Shown one piece after another: positions 11,246 through 22,560 of a stretch of DNA of 64,000 nucleotides. Numbering within the stretch: the stretch's first letter is position 1; each line of letters opens with the position of its first letter. The notes under the pieces are model-generated. The model ran no database searches, was not told the DNA's origin, and saw nothing but the letters and a program-made list of their open reading frames with translations. The DNA is taken from the NCBI GenBank assembly GCA_021234155.1, contig JAJEKV010000125.1:100654-164653 (forward strand), written 5' to 3'. This DNA comes from Isoetes taiwanensis. Its lineage: Eukaryota; Streptophyta; Lycopodiopsida; Isoetales; Isoetaceae. The translations under genes were made by a program, and so were the position numbers.

Positions 11246-13860
11246 AAATTAATGTAAAGAGGCTGCCATAACTATTTCTCCAGGGCAAACAGAGCACGGG
11301 CTTTCCTTTAGGGGAATAAATCCAGGGGGCCGACCCTCTCTCAAGAGTTCTTTTATTAGAGCAATGAGAGATTGGACCATAGGTTTGCAAAGATACAGAC
11401 TGATGAATCTTTAACTAGGTAAATACCTCATTGTTACCATTTCTACGCTTATTGCTTGTTATTTTGCCTTAGCCGAAATTGGAAAAACATTTTTTCCTTT
11501 GTCATAGCTTGGTGTGGAAAAACGTTTTCTTCTCAGCCAACATGCGGCTCTCCTCTCCATCTTTATGAATGGAGGCCGATGGTATCTATTAGGCCGAGAT
11601 TTGCTGGATGCTTTACTGGGTACTACCGAAGGTCTTCTGGTAGAACATATTCATGTAAGGAAGCTGCTATGACTATTTTTCCCGGGCAAACAGAGCATTG
11701 AATTTTGAGCTGTATATCACAATCAAAACATACATTTTGGAAGCGGATATGGCTTTTTGTATGCATTCTGCTTTGGAAGGCTTGTTTTGCAGCATGGATA
11801 GCAGTCTTGGGTAGTTTGGAGTGGCAACCATCTGCCAAATAAGAGGGTTTGTGAAGCATAGCCAAGGAGATTCGTCTCAAGCTAGGACAGCATAGTGCAA
11901 GGTTATGGGAAAGATTCCCATGTTCCGGATCCAAATTGTGATGGGAGGTAATTTGCCTTTGATACAGCTTCGACCATGATTATAGCTTGAGCGCAGGCTA
12001 GAGATAAGCAAAGTGATCTATATTTGCAAGAAATTTATCCACAGTCTAGTCCTTGAACAGTTTTTCCAGCGTGAAATTTAGTCTATATACTTGTGGCATA
12101 AGTGTACATCAGTTACGAATACTTTGTTGCAACTTATTAAGCATGCTTCAAGAAAATATGGAGATCCCTTAGGCAAGGATATGCTAAATGTTCCAATTCT
12201 GTTCATGATACTCAAGATGAGGATGGGCTTATATTTTTCATCGAACCAATACCAGGTATTACAGTGATAGTTTGTGATGCGTATACTTTAGGGAACAATT
12301 AAGAGCAATATCTATAGAAATTTGCTGTACAGATTAAGTTTGCTAAGTGATGCTTATCTCCATTATGGTTTATCCATTTTATTATGGTTAATTTATGAAT
12401 GCACATGAAAGCTAATTGTTGTAGTCTTGGGATGACCTCAACATATTCATCTTAGAATGGTCATTTTTAAGAAGTCATTTCTGATATGAACAGTTATGAT
12501 TGATACTTTGGTATCGAATAAATTTATCTTGATTATTTAGTTTATTCTCACATAGCTCACTGTGTCTATGGGCAAAAGGTTTACATTAGGTGATCGGTTG
12601 ACAACCGATAGCCTAAGGTACCCACAACCCTTGCATCTTTACCCTTATCAGGCTAATGATGTATTGGTTGGCTGCAGGTACGGGCTTCTTTTCCTAATGT
12701 TTGCCTTTTGTCAAAGTAGGTTATGTTTGAGCTTGGAGACTGGAAATTGAAGTGCAACTTGAAGATAGCACTACTGAAATTTGAGAATTGCTACAAATGG
12801 TGGCATTAGTACAAGCTATTTTTGTACTTGATCCAGGTTCTCATATCTGCATCTCTAATCCTTTATTCTCGGATAAGGTAATTTGTCTCTTGCTTTTGGT
12901 CAAGATATAAACACATGTTTCTGGCAGCATATGCTACTACTGTTTGCTGATCTATCAAGTACAGGACCCAATGTCTTGTTTTAGGTGGTTGTATGCTTGT
13001 AGCTTGGCGTTTGAACCAAAGCATCTATTATTGTGCTAGTTGTATGCTGACCTTAATATACAACATGAATATGTTGCTTTTACGAAATCTTATGTTGATT
13101 CTAGGATTGCACGGAAGTGCCAGGGCTGTCATATCTCTTGTAAGCTAAAGTCATTACGAATAAAATGCATTCTCTTACAATGTATTATAAGAACAAGTAC
13201 GTGGATTTTCACTCCGTGGTCATTTGATGGTAAATAGCTGATATTTGGCATTTTGTATCTAAAAAGCTCTCAGAAACTTAAATGGAAAAACAGTGATCTT
13301 CCTTTGAGCAAAGTTTAATTTGTTATGCATAGTGCAAGCTGCAATGTGTGCATAGATAGATGTGAACAGGGATAAACCGTTTAAAAGCAATTGAAGTAAA
13401 GATGCTTTGGATTCCATTGGCTTTAAATATACATTCATCTATGAATTTAGACTTCAAATGTTTTATCTGTTCATGAAATGGCATCCAGTTGCTAGCCATG
13501 GTTGCAGCTGACAAATTCCTCTTGTATAATCTTAAGGAATCAATATAAAGTAATGAATGAATCCTTGGGCCTTATTTGTTATGCCTAGCATTCAATGAAC
13601 ATAGAAATTTTGACCTTGATTTCTTTTTACCATGGAAATGTTAAGACACGAGATCCTGGAACATTGGCTATTGGATTCCATCCTTAGGGATAAAATTAGG
13701 AATCTAGAACTATAGATTGTGGTTATATGATAACATTGAAACTGTATACCAAGAAATGATGGTACCATCCTGGACTTAATTGTTCTCGTATGGCCAGATA
13801 AGACAGCAAAGGGATTGACCAATGCTGATGTTTGTGCTAGTTTAGACTAGTTCAAGCCGG
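10844..13860 (+). repeat. Direct duplication, copy A (~3 kb)
   Basis: Aligns end to end with 14498-17434 at very high identity. Differences are mostly indels: a SINE only in A (10994-11244); a ~130-bp block only in B (about 14700-14832); ~55 bp only in B (about 15983-16037); ~17 bp only in B near 15470; and ~20 bp only in A near 13700. Both copies begin at a T-run and end at TTCAAGCCGG plus T-run. I recognise no protein. The best open frame (11456-11701) is a short Cys-containing reading of unknown meaning. The rest reads as intron- or UTR-like DNA. Confidence 0.93.
10994..11244 (+). mobile_element. tRNA-derived SINE with TATC-repeat tail
   Basis: A 251-bp insert flanked by AAAATT at 10988-10993 and 11245-11250. 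Its head is tRNA-like: an A-box-like TAGTCTAGTGG at about 11007 and a B-box-like GAGTTCGAGACC at about 11049-11060, closed by a CGCCCAG complementary to the start CTGGGCG. The tail is a (TATC)n run from about 11206 to 11244. The paralogous copy B has an uninterrupted CTCAAAATTAATG at the same place, which proves insertion after (or in only one copy of) the duplication. Confidence 0.92.
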
Positions 13861-14497
13861 TTTTTTTCATGACACTTCTGTGCATTGGTCTTATCAGTGC
13901 TGCCAAACTTTCTTGGTAAGAGTTTTTTTTGCATTTGCTAAAGTTTGATGTACGATGCATTCTGGATACTTAATAAGCAGGATCTAATATATTAACATCT
14001 CATGATTGGATATGTTAGTGCAGGCTGAATTTAGAAACTAAGAACAGATAGGTCCTGATGTGCAATACTGACACTATGGGATTGCTGCAAAATTGAAAGG
14101 AACACTTGTCATAGTTTGCCATTTGGTCTGACACACATACATGGACTATTGTCCAAAACATTGCCACTTGGCTTGATATATGAAAATATGGATGATCCTT
14201 GGCTTGATATATGAAAATATGGATGATCCTTGGAACAAGGAATTTCCTGACTCAGAACTGGACTCATTTTTTGAATTAAGTTTTATTCCTGAGAGCTTTT
14301 GCAAGTGATCAACAACTACTTCTGAATTTGAGGTAATCAACTATGTTGATTTTTAAGTTAATTTCTAACTGGCATTGAATTCACATAGGGTGTGGCATGG
14401 CTCCTGCTTTGAGTAGGGGCCTGCCACCCCTATATCTAAGGATAAGCAGGATAAATAATATGCCTCACTCTACGGTTGGAGGTAGGGTTTTTTTTAT
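13861..14497. other. Spacer between the duplicated copies
   Basis: No gene seen. Contains a perfect ~35-bp tandem repeat at about 14165-14232 (a CTTGGCTTGATATATG-type unit twice) and a T8 run leading into copy B. Confidence 0.6.
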
Positions 14498-17434
14498 GCA
14501 TGCCATATGTTGGAGTTTCTACATGTGGGCTTTTCCTACACGTTTGCTACATGATGCCTTAGTAGCTGCCTAGTGGCAATGACTGAAAGATAGACTGAAG
14601 CAGACTTTTGATGGGTGTTGCCCAAGGTCTTCTGGCAGCTCAAAATTAATGTAAAGAGGCTGCCATAACTATTTCTCCAGGGCAAACAGAGCACGGGCTT
14701 TTGTGCTATATACCTTGATCACGCCATTATGGTTTTTAAAGAGTATATGCAATGGTTTTTTTGTGTATATGCAAGCTGCTTGCATTTGCTTCTCTTACTC
14801 AGATCTACATGAGAGTAACGTAATAGTTTTCCTTTAGGGAATAAATCCAGGGGGCCGACCCTCTCTCAAGAGTTCTTTTATTAGAGCAATGAGAGATTGG
14901 ACCATAGGTTTGCAAAGATACAGACTGATGAATCTTTAACTAGGTAAATACCTCATTGTTACCATTTCTACACTTATTGCTTGTTATTTTGCCTTAGCCG
15001 AAATTGGAAAAACATTTTTTCCTTTGTCATAGCTTGGTGTGGAAAAACATTTTCTTCTCAGCCAACATGCGGCTCTCCTCTCCATCTTTATGAATGGAGG
15101 CCGATGGTATCTATTAGGCTGAGATTTGCTGGATGCTTTACTGGGTACTACCGAAGGTCTTCTGGTAGAACATATTCATGTAAGGAAGCTGCTATGACTA
15201 TTTTTCCCGGGCAAACAGAGCATTGAATTTTGAGCTGTATATCACAATCAAAACATACACTTTGGAAGCGGATATGGCTTTTTGTATGCATTCTGCTTTG
15301 GAAGGCTTGTTTTGCAGCATGGATAGCAGTATTGGGTAGTTTGGAGTGGCAACCATCTGCCAAATAAGAGGGTTTGTGAAGCATAGCCAAGGAGATTCGT
15401 CTCAAGCTAGGACAGCATAGTGCAAGGTTATGGGAAAGATTCCCATGTTCCGGATCCAAATTGTGATGGGTATGTGTTTTCATAGGTAATTTGCCTTTGA
15501 TACAGCTTCGACCATGATTATAGCTTGAGCGCAGGCTAGAGATAAGCAAAGTGATCTATATTTGCAAGAAATTTATCCACAGTCTAGTCCTTGAACAGCT
15601 TTTTCCAGTGAAATTTAGTCTATATACTTGTGGCATAAGTGTACATCGATTCATTTAATACTTTGTTGCAACTTATTAAGCATGCTTCAAGAAAATATGG
15701 AGATCCCTTAGGCAAGGATATGCTAAATGTTCCAATTACATTCCTCGATACTCAAGATGAGGATGGGCTTATATTTTCATCGAACCAATACCGTGTATTA
15801 CGTTGATAGTTTGTGATCGTATACTTTAGGGAACAATTAAGAGCAATATCTATAGAAATTTGCTGTACAGATTAAGTTTGCTAAGTGATGCTTATCTCCA
15901 TTACGGTTTATCCATTTTATTATGGTTAATTTATGAATGCACATGAAAGCTAATTGTTGTAGTCTTGGGATGACCTCAACATAAAGATAATGATCAGGAA
16001 AATGCATTTGAGTTTTTACTAGGGCATACGACAGCTTATTCATCTTAGAATGGTCATTTTTAAGAAGTCATTTCTGATATGAACAGTTATGATTGATACT
16101 TTGGTATCGAATAAATTTATCTTGATTATTTAGTTTATTCTCACATAGCTCACTGTGTCTATGGGCAAAAGGTTTACATTAGGTGATCGGTTGACAACCG
16201 AGAAGCCTAAGGTACCTTTTGGCCCTTGCATCTTTACTCTTATCAGGCTAATGATGTATTGGTTGGCTGCAGGTACGGGCTTCTCTTCCTAATGTTTGCC
16301 TTTTGTCAAAGTAGGTTATGTTTGAGCTTGGAGACTGGAAATTGAAGTGCAACTTGAAGATAGCACTACTGAAATTTGAGAATTGCTACAAATGGTGGCA
16401 TTAGTACAAGTTATTTTTATACTTGATCCAGGTTTTCATATCTGCATCTCTAATCCTTTATTCTCGGATAAGGTAATTTGTCTCTTGCTTTTGGTCAAGA
16501 TATAAACACATGTTTCTGGCAGCATATGCTACTACTGTTTGCTGATCTATCAAGTACAGGACCCAATGTCTTGTTTTAGGTGGTTGTATGCTTGTAGCTT
16601 GGCTTTTGAACCAAAGCACTTATTATTGTGCTAGCTATATGCTGACCTTAATATACAACATGAATATGTTGCTTTTACGAAATCTTATGCTGATTCTAGG
16701 ATTGCACGGAAGTGCCAGGGCTGTCATATCTCTTGTAAGCTAAAGTCATTACGAATAAAATGCATTCTCTTACAATGTATTATAAGAACAAGGACGTGGA
16801 TTTCACTCCGTGGTCATTTGATGGTAAATAGCTGATATTTGGCATTTTGTATCTAAAAAGCTCTCAGAAACTTAAATAGAAAAACAGTGATCTTCCTTTG
16901 AGCAAAGTTTAATTTGTTATGCATAGTGCAAGCTGCAATGTGTGCATAGATAGATGTGAACAGGGATAAACCGTTTAAAAGCAATTGAAGTAAAGATGCT
17001 TTGGATTCCATTGGCTTTAAATATACATTCATCTATGAATTTAGACTTCAAATGTTTTATCTGTTCATGAAATGGCATCCAGTTGCTAGCCATGGTTGCA
17101 GCTAACAAATTCCTCTTGTATAATCTTAAGGAATCAATATAAAGTAATGAATGAATCCTTGGGCCTTATTTGTTATGCCTAGCATTCAATGAACATAGAA
17201 ATTTTGACCTTGATTTCTTTTTACCATGGAAATGTTAAGACACGAGATCCTGGAACATTGGCTATTGGATTCCATCCTTAGGGATAAAATTAGGGGTTAT
17301 ATGATAACATTGAAACTGTATACCAAGAAATGATGGTACCATCCTGGACTTAATTGTTCTCGTATGGCCAGATAAGACAGCAAAGGGATTGACCAATGAT
17401 GATGTTTGTGCTAGTTTAGACTAGTTCAAGCCGG
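14498..17434 (+). repeat. Direct duplication, copy B (~3 kb)
   Basis: Second copy of 10844-13860. It lacks the SINE, preserving its empty target site at about 14641-14648. It has a ~130-bp block (about 14700-14832) absent from A; the CTTT at both borders is consistent with a microhomology deletion in A. It ends at CCGG followed by T16 (17435-17450), where a different minus-strand element begins. Confidence 0.93.
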
Positions 17435-17880
17435 TTTTTTTTTTTTTTTTAATTTCGGGCATTTTAGCCATTAAAGGGGGAAAACAGAGGACAGAAGGGG
17501 AGAACAAGAAAAGGGGCGTGGATCAAGCAAGGATCAGACAAGGAAATGAGATCAAAAGGGACTGAAGGAAAAATTAAGAGAGAGACAAATTGATTAGGTA
17601 GAATGACCATATAATTGCCAAGAAATGCAAGACCAGTAGAGAGATAAGACCTGTTATCATTCTGAGAAAACTTTGACAGAGATTTTTTTATCCATCCAAT
17701 CACAAAATACCTGAAAGATTGTTGTTGTTGAGATGTTTTTCTTCCCTATGAATTCAAGAAGCCAAGAATCAACAATTTCACTCTCGAATTCTTCTAAGCA
17801 GGGAACAAATGTGTATTCAGGTATGAAAAGATGATCTGAGAATGTCTGCTTGAACATCAATTGCTCCTAAAGTCCTAAAG
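17435..17880 (-). mobile_element. Minus-strand retroposon 3' end (T-tract at left)
   Basis: The T16 at 17435-17450 reads as a poly(A) tail on the minus strand. The adjoining ~430 bp has short minus-strand frames (17703-17464, 17860-17657) with no family I recognise. A LINE 3' UTR or processed transcript is the simplest reading. Confidence 0.4.
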
Positions 17881-18553
17881 ATGATCCTTGAGGGAAACCA
17901 CAGGTTATTCTCTGATCCTGCGTCAGAATTACAAAGAAATTCCTATCCATATATAGCTTAAACGAGGGGAATTTAAGCCTTACCAAACAGTTATGTGACC
18001 AATTCTCTTAATGGGCCTGCAGTTTTGGCTTAAGACTGATCATTATAAGATCAGCAGACTTGTTTTCTTATGTTATTATACTAGTACTCTAGGTACAAGT
18101 GACAGCTTGATCCAGGGAGATGCCCATGGATCAAGGCAGTCTACCTTCTTTTTTTTTATGTATCTTCATTAAATGAAATATAAAAACAACCTTGCCCTAA
18201 AAAAAAAAGGGGGGGGGGGATTTGTTCTTTGGGTCTCTACAAGAATAGAATAGAATAGAATAGTTTTTTTATCGTCCAGCAATGAAATTGGCCAAAGATC
18301 CGATTCAAAAGCTTGAATTCTTATGAGAATTCATCAAGAAACTGTTTGAATCGAATGAGACAAAGTATTCAAGAAAAATGGCGCTTTTTTGTTGACGTGT
18401 ACCATTTTCGATTGCGTAAATTTGATTTCTAGGAGCATACAGATTTAGCAAGGCAGTCTTTTTCAAAAATCTCACAAGGACAATGTTCTAGAGTTCCTAA
18501 ATACCCACCGGTAAGCATCTCAAGACCAGTTCATGAACTTTTTCAAAACTCCC
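17881..18553. other. Gene-free, with plus-strand LINE-like 3' tail and AATAG repeat
   Basis: At about 18165-18210, AAATGAAATATAAAAACAAC and a CCTTGCCCT are followed by A10 and G10. This matches the style of the tail at 46490-46545 and is probably a plus-strand LINE 3' remnant. An (AATAG)n run lies at 18241-18263. No coding signal seen. Confidence 0.5.
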
Positions 18554-20400
18554 TTTTTTTTTTTTTTTTGAAGAACTGTGTCATCAATATATTAAAAGAA
18601 TGGTAATGTTACAAAGCAAGTGAGGAGGAAGGAGAACTGCCCCAAAGAGACAGCGATACCTCGACACTCCACAACGAACTCACAGAAAAACTGCAACTCT
18701 ATTGCTGTACAAACCGACCATCACCATCTACAACACCCAAGAAGTCTCGCCAAATGGCAAACTTCCGCTCGGGAACACCAGAAAGCTTTGAAATAGCTTG
18801 TACCTGAGTCGAGGAATCAGAGAGGCTGCAGGCTGCTGAATCCCCTGAAAGATCCACAACCGCCGCCGGTTCCAAATCAGCCAACTCTTTTAAAGAGAAT
18901 GTTTTAGAGATGCCGACACAGAATGTTCTTTTAAAAAATATAAAGAGATTATTCTAGACCATGCGCTAGCCCGGACTTGCGCCATAGGAACATGCAAAAA
19001 TTGGAACATGCACCGTAGGACATGCTGAAGTTCTTGTATATATGGAAAAAGATAGAGGTGAGTAGAGCATATAAATTGAATTGAATTCAATTGATTTGGC
19101 CGTCTGCAAAGACCATTTGGCCTATGGGACCCAAATGAGTACAACAGATGTATTACTGCTAGGATTAAAAAACCCCACCTCCAAAGTGTTTTCGAGGAAA
19201 AACCTTCGCAGTAATAAGTATGGTAAGAGACCATACAATAATACATTATGATACATTGTTTGAGGACATAACTGAGTAGGTGCATCCATGATATCATGAA
19301 GAAAAGATCCTAACGAACCCACTAAGTCGTGTCCAGCGCATGAATCGACTGGTTAGGCAAAATCAACTCAGCATAGCGGGCTCGGATGTGACTGCATGTC
19401 AGACATTGCTGTAGTGTGTGACATTTTTCTTCAATGGCATCCTACTGGCAACACTGGCAGAGCCTATCCTGGCGCACCTCCAAAGCTCATCTGCTGTCTC
19501 AATTAGGAGGCAATGTGCATATCTCTGCAAAATTTGTTCGAGACTGCAAGCAAATCCAACTGCAAAATCTGCTCCAGACTGTAAGCAAATCGAACCATGG
19601 GCAGGTAGACTCTCCTAACCTGGCCACAAATTTGTAGAACCTAGAGTTGTATATCTTGAGGCTTTGGAAGCACGAAGCCAAATAAGAAAAGAAAAGAAAA
19701 AACTCCTTTGCCTGATAGCGAAAGAAGAAGGAAAGGAGCTTTAGATTTGAAAATAGCAAAATCAAACGATTTAAAATGCATTTAAATGAGGTAGGAGAAC
19801 AGATGGATAGGTTGTGTTGCCTTAAGGATGACACCAGAAGTGCCTTGGTTTTGGCCAAGTTGATACGCATTTTAGTTGCTTAGCAGAAAGTAGTCAATGC
19901 ATCCAGACCTTGTTGCACACTCTCTGGGGTGTACACTAGGAGAACCGTGTCATCCACATATACTAGCTATCGGATGATATAGTGAGCAAGCTTGTCCCCC
20001 CACCTCCATGTCGTGTAAGCCAATCCTCAAGCTGATCAATGTACAATCCAAACATCATAGGAGATAGTGGGCAGCCTTGTCAAACTCCAATAGTGTAAAC
20101 TGCATTTTGCATTTCTTGAGGGACTTCCAACCTCACCAACCTTTCACATAGCTTCTCCCTAGGGATCGTGTCAAAAGCTTGGGCAAAGTCCATAAAGCAG
20201 TACAAATCTTGTCGTTTGGTTCTAATACCTTCAGTAACAAACAGATTCAACAAGTATAGTAGGATGGTAGGCAGTGGGAATGTCCATGATGTGGATTTAG
20301 ATCTGACATGTTTTCCAACAAGCCTCCATGGGGAACAAGGTGCTGCGCACGGAGGGTTGCCCTCCATGGCCGGAGGGTGAAGTGGCTTAAATCATAGTTC
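18554..20400 (-). pseudogene. Non-LTR retrotransposon (LINE), 5'-truncated, decayed
   Basis: On the minus strand a reverse transcriptase is readable from 20367 downward. It has FMDFAQAFDTIPREKL (about 20210-20160), then QGCPLSP preceded by a TGA where Lys is usual (about 20080), a frame shift, YVDDTVLLV (about 19960-19935), and NLAKTKALLV (about 19860-19830). Several stops interrupt it. A Cys/His-rich tail-like segment (CQCCQ...H...C) is near 19450-19390. The T16 at 18554-18569 is the poly(A) tail in this orientation, so the element is about 1.85 kb. The FMDF..AFDT and GV.QGCPLSP boxes identify a LINE and not an LTR element. Confidence 0.8.
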
Positions 20401-22560
20401 AAAGTCATATTTTGACAATCAATTCAAAACCATAACCCCGAACATTTAGAAACGAAATCCTCTGTAGCCAACGAACTACCTTTATCTTCCAAAATGCAGC
20501 TAAAGAGTTTCGCAACCTGTGAAATAAAGAACACACGAATTTCAGAACTATAAAATATACGGGACTATTTGGGAAAATATTTAAAATTTAAGGGCATTTT
20601 GGGAATTTTAAAAATACGAAGGGCTTTTTGGGAATTAAGTCAAGGAAGGGAGCCCCTGAGAAATCGGTGCAACCTGCATAAGGCAACACTTGTTAAATAC
20701 ATTATACTTCCAAACAATCTTGTTTATTTCAAGAACCATGTGCATAATGAGACTAGAGAATGCCAAACTTTTTAAAATGAGATATGGCGAGGAATGATAA
20801 GATTGGACGTTCCAAAACGTTTAAGCTAAGAATAAGAACAGTAGCCAATATTGGCACACATTTAAGCAGCTATCAGTACTTTATGCTGGTAATGATAGAG
20901 GTCCAATGCATTTTGCTTAGCTTAGACATTCATGTTGTGAATACTAGCATATTCTTCAAGTACTATACTAGAATGTACACTTCCAAAATCTAAATCGGTT
21001 GTGATCACTCTAGAAGAGAAAAAGACATACCAAAATAAACTGCTACTATAGGTCTAAAATACGACAGAGAATTCTCGCCACTGTAGGGAACAGTTTGACA
21101 ATCATAGTACCAAGGCCCTACCAAGGACCACAACATATCAGAATATCCAGCATATGCTTAGAATATGCTGAAAACCCACATGAGCAAGGGTTTGGCCCCC
21201 TAGGGGCAACCCAAAAATTTTTGTAAGAAATCATTGAGCACATGAATAGGTTTAGAATAGAATAGAATAGTGCTTTTAGCATATGATGATATATTTTCAA
21301 TTATCCGAATAAAGATATTAATAACAAGATTTGGATGGACTTTTATACAGAGCTATGTATGGATTACCAATGGGGCATAGAAAGGGATTCAATGTTGTTC
21401 AAAATAATTTGTCTGATCTAGATATATATGTAAATAAATATATATGTCAACAATGACAGAGACAGGGGTTGGACCAGGGACAGAGAAGGTGAAGGGTCTT
21501 GACATAAATAAAGTCAAAGAAATGCAAGAGTCTTTCTTCTGGCGGCATGTATCTATGATGGCTTAGAAGATGCGGGGCAGTATTACATTGCTTCGAAGGC
21601 TTCAGTTTATGGCATTCATTGTTTTTGTAATTAAGGCAGCATGCTCTAATTTTGAATTGGCCATCATAAATCGCAGTCTAAACCACTTAAGCGTATACTA
21701 GAGCAAGGTCAATCAGAGACTTTCTGTTTACAATATATGGACTTATAACTCTTGGCAGTTACTTTCTTAGAATTTATGTTGAGATAATTCCCAAGCTGTT
21801 GTAAATCTAAGTTGAAAGAACGTTGGAGATAAAGTCCCCAGTACAGACCTTGATTTGAATGAATGGCTAAATGTGAGGGAAGCAATTGACATCTATGTTA
21901 TAGGGTGAGTTTGATTTGACATTACATTGACGAGACTTTGGCGTTAAGCTCATAGCAATTTTGAACTTGGCCTTTCAGTTTTTTAAGATTTCACTCTTTT
22001 AAGTGCTGATAATGTCCTTGGTCTAGCAGATGAAGTCCCCCCAGCCAAATGAGAAGATTTGCATTTTAAACCCTAGATGGTGATTTTGTTTGGAGTAAAG
22101 TGCCTCAACATCACCTACAGTAAACTTGGCTGTGAAAGATGAAATTGATCAACTTGAAGATAAAGTTGGCAAATGCATGCCACCTATAGAAGGGCACAAC
22201 AAATATTGGTTGGTCAGGAAGGGCCATAGAAAGGCCTACAATATATCTAGTTTACAATTTTCCATTGGATAATCAGAGGGTGATGTACCTGAATGCGGTC
22301 ACACATGCAACCCTACAAATCTGTTTGCTACCATGACTCCATTGTCTTTAGCTTCTCCTAATGGATGACCTCAATAGCAATAGGATTGAACACGATGTTA
22401 TGTTCGGATATAAGAGCTGACCTGTAAAATAAAAGAGTATAATGAGCATATCTTATGTGCATATGCATAGTAAGAATGTACTAGTCGTGACAGATGTATT
22501 TGAGTTCTTCGATTGAAGATTCTATTTTGCAGCTTTGTCGTTCGTGTATAATTCCTTCAA
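20401..22560. other. Gene-free region
   Basis: AT-rich, with short scattered frames only. Holds an interspersed repeat at 21130-21310 (paired with 26055-26180) and an (AATAG)n run near 21259-21275. I see no supported gene. Confidence 0.6.
21130..21310. repeat. Interspersed repeat, copy 1
   Basis: Shares blocks with 26055-26180 in the same order: a CATATG-rich start, CCCACAT followed by CAAGGG, GGGGCAACCCAAAAATT, and TTATCCGAATAA. Copy 1 contains an extra AATAG microsatellite. Family unknown; it could be a MITE or an old non-coding transposon. Confidence 0.6.

Noticed and set aside
11456-15549. Paired ORFs in the two duplicated copies as a conserved gene
   Set aside because: Their similarity follows from the recent DNA duplication. 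No domain or start context supports a protein.
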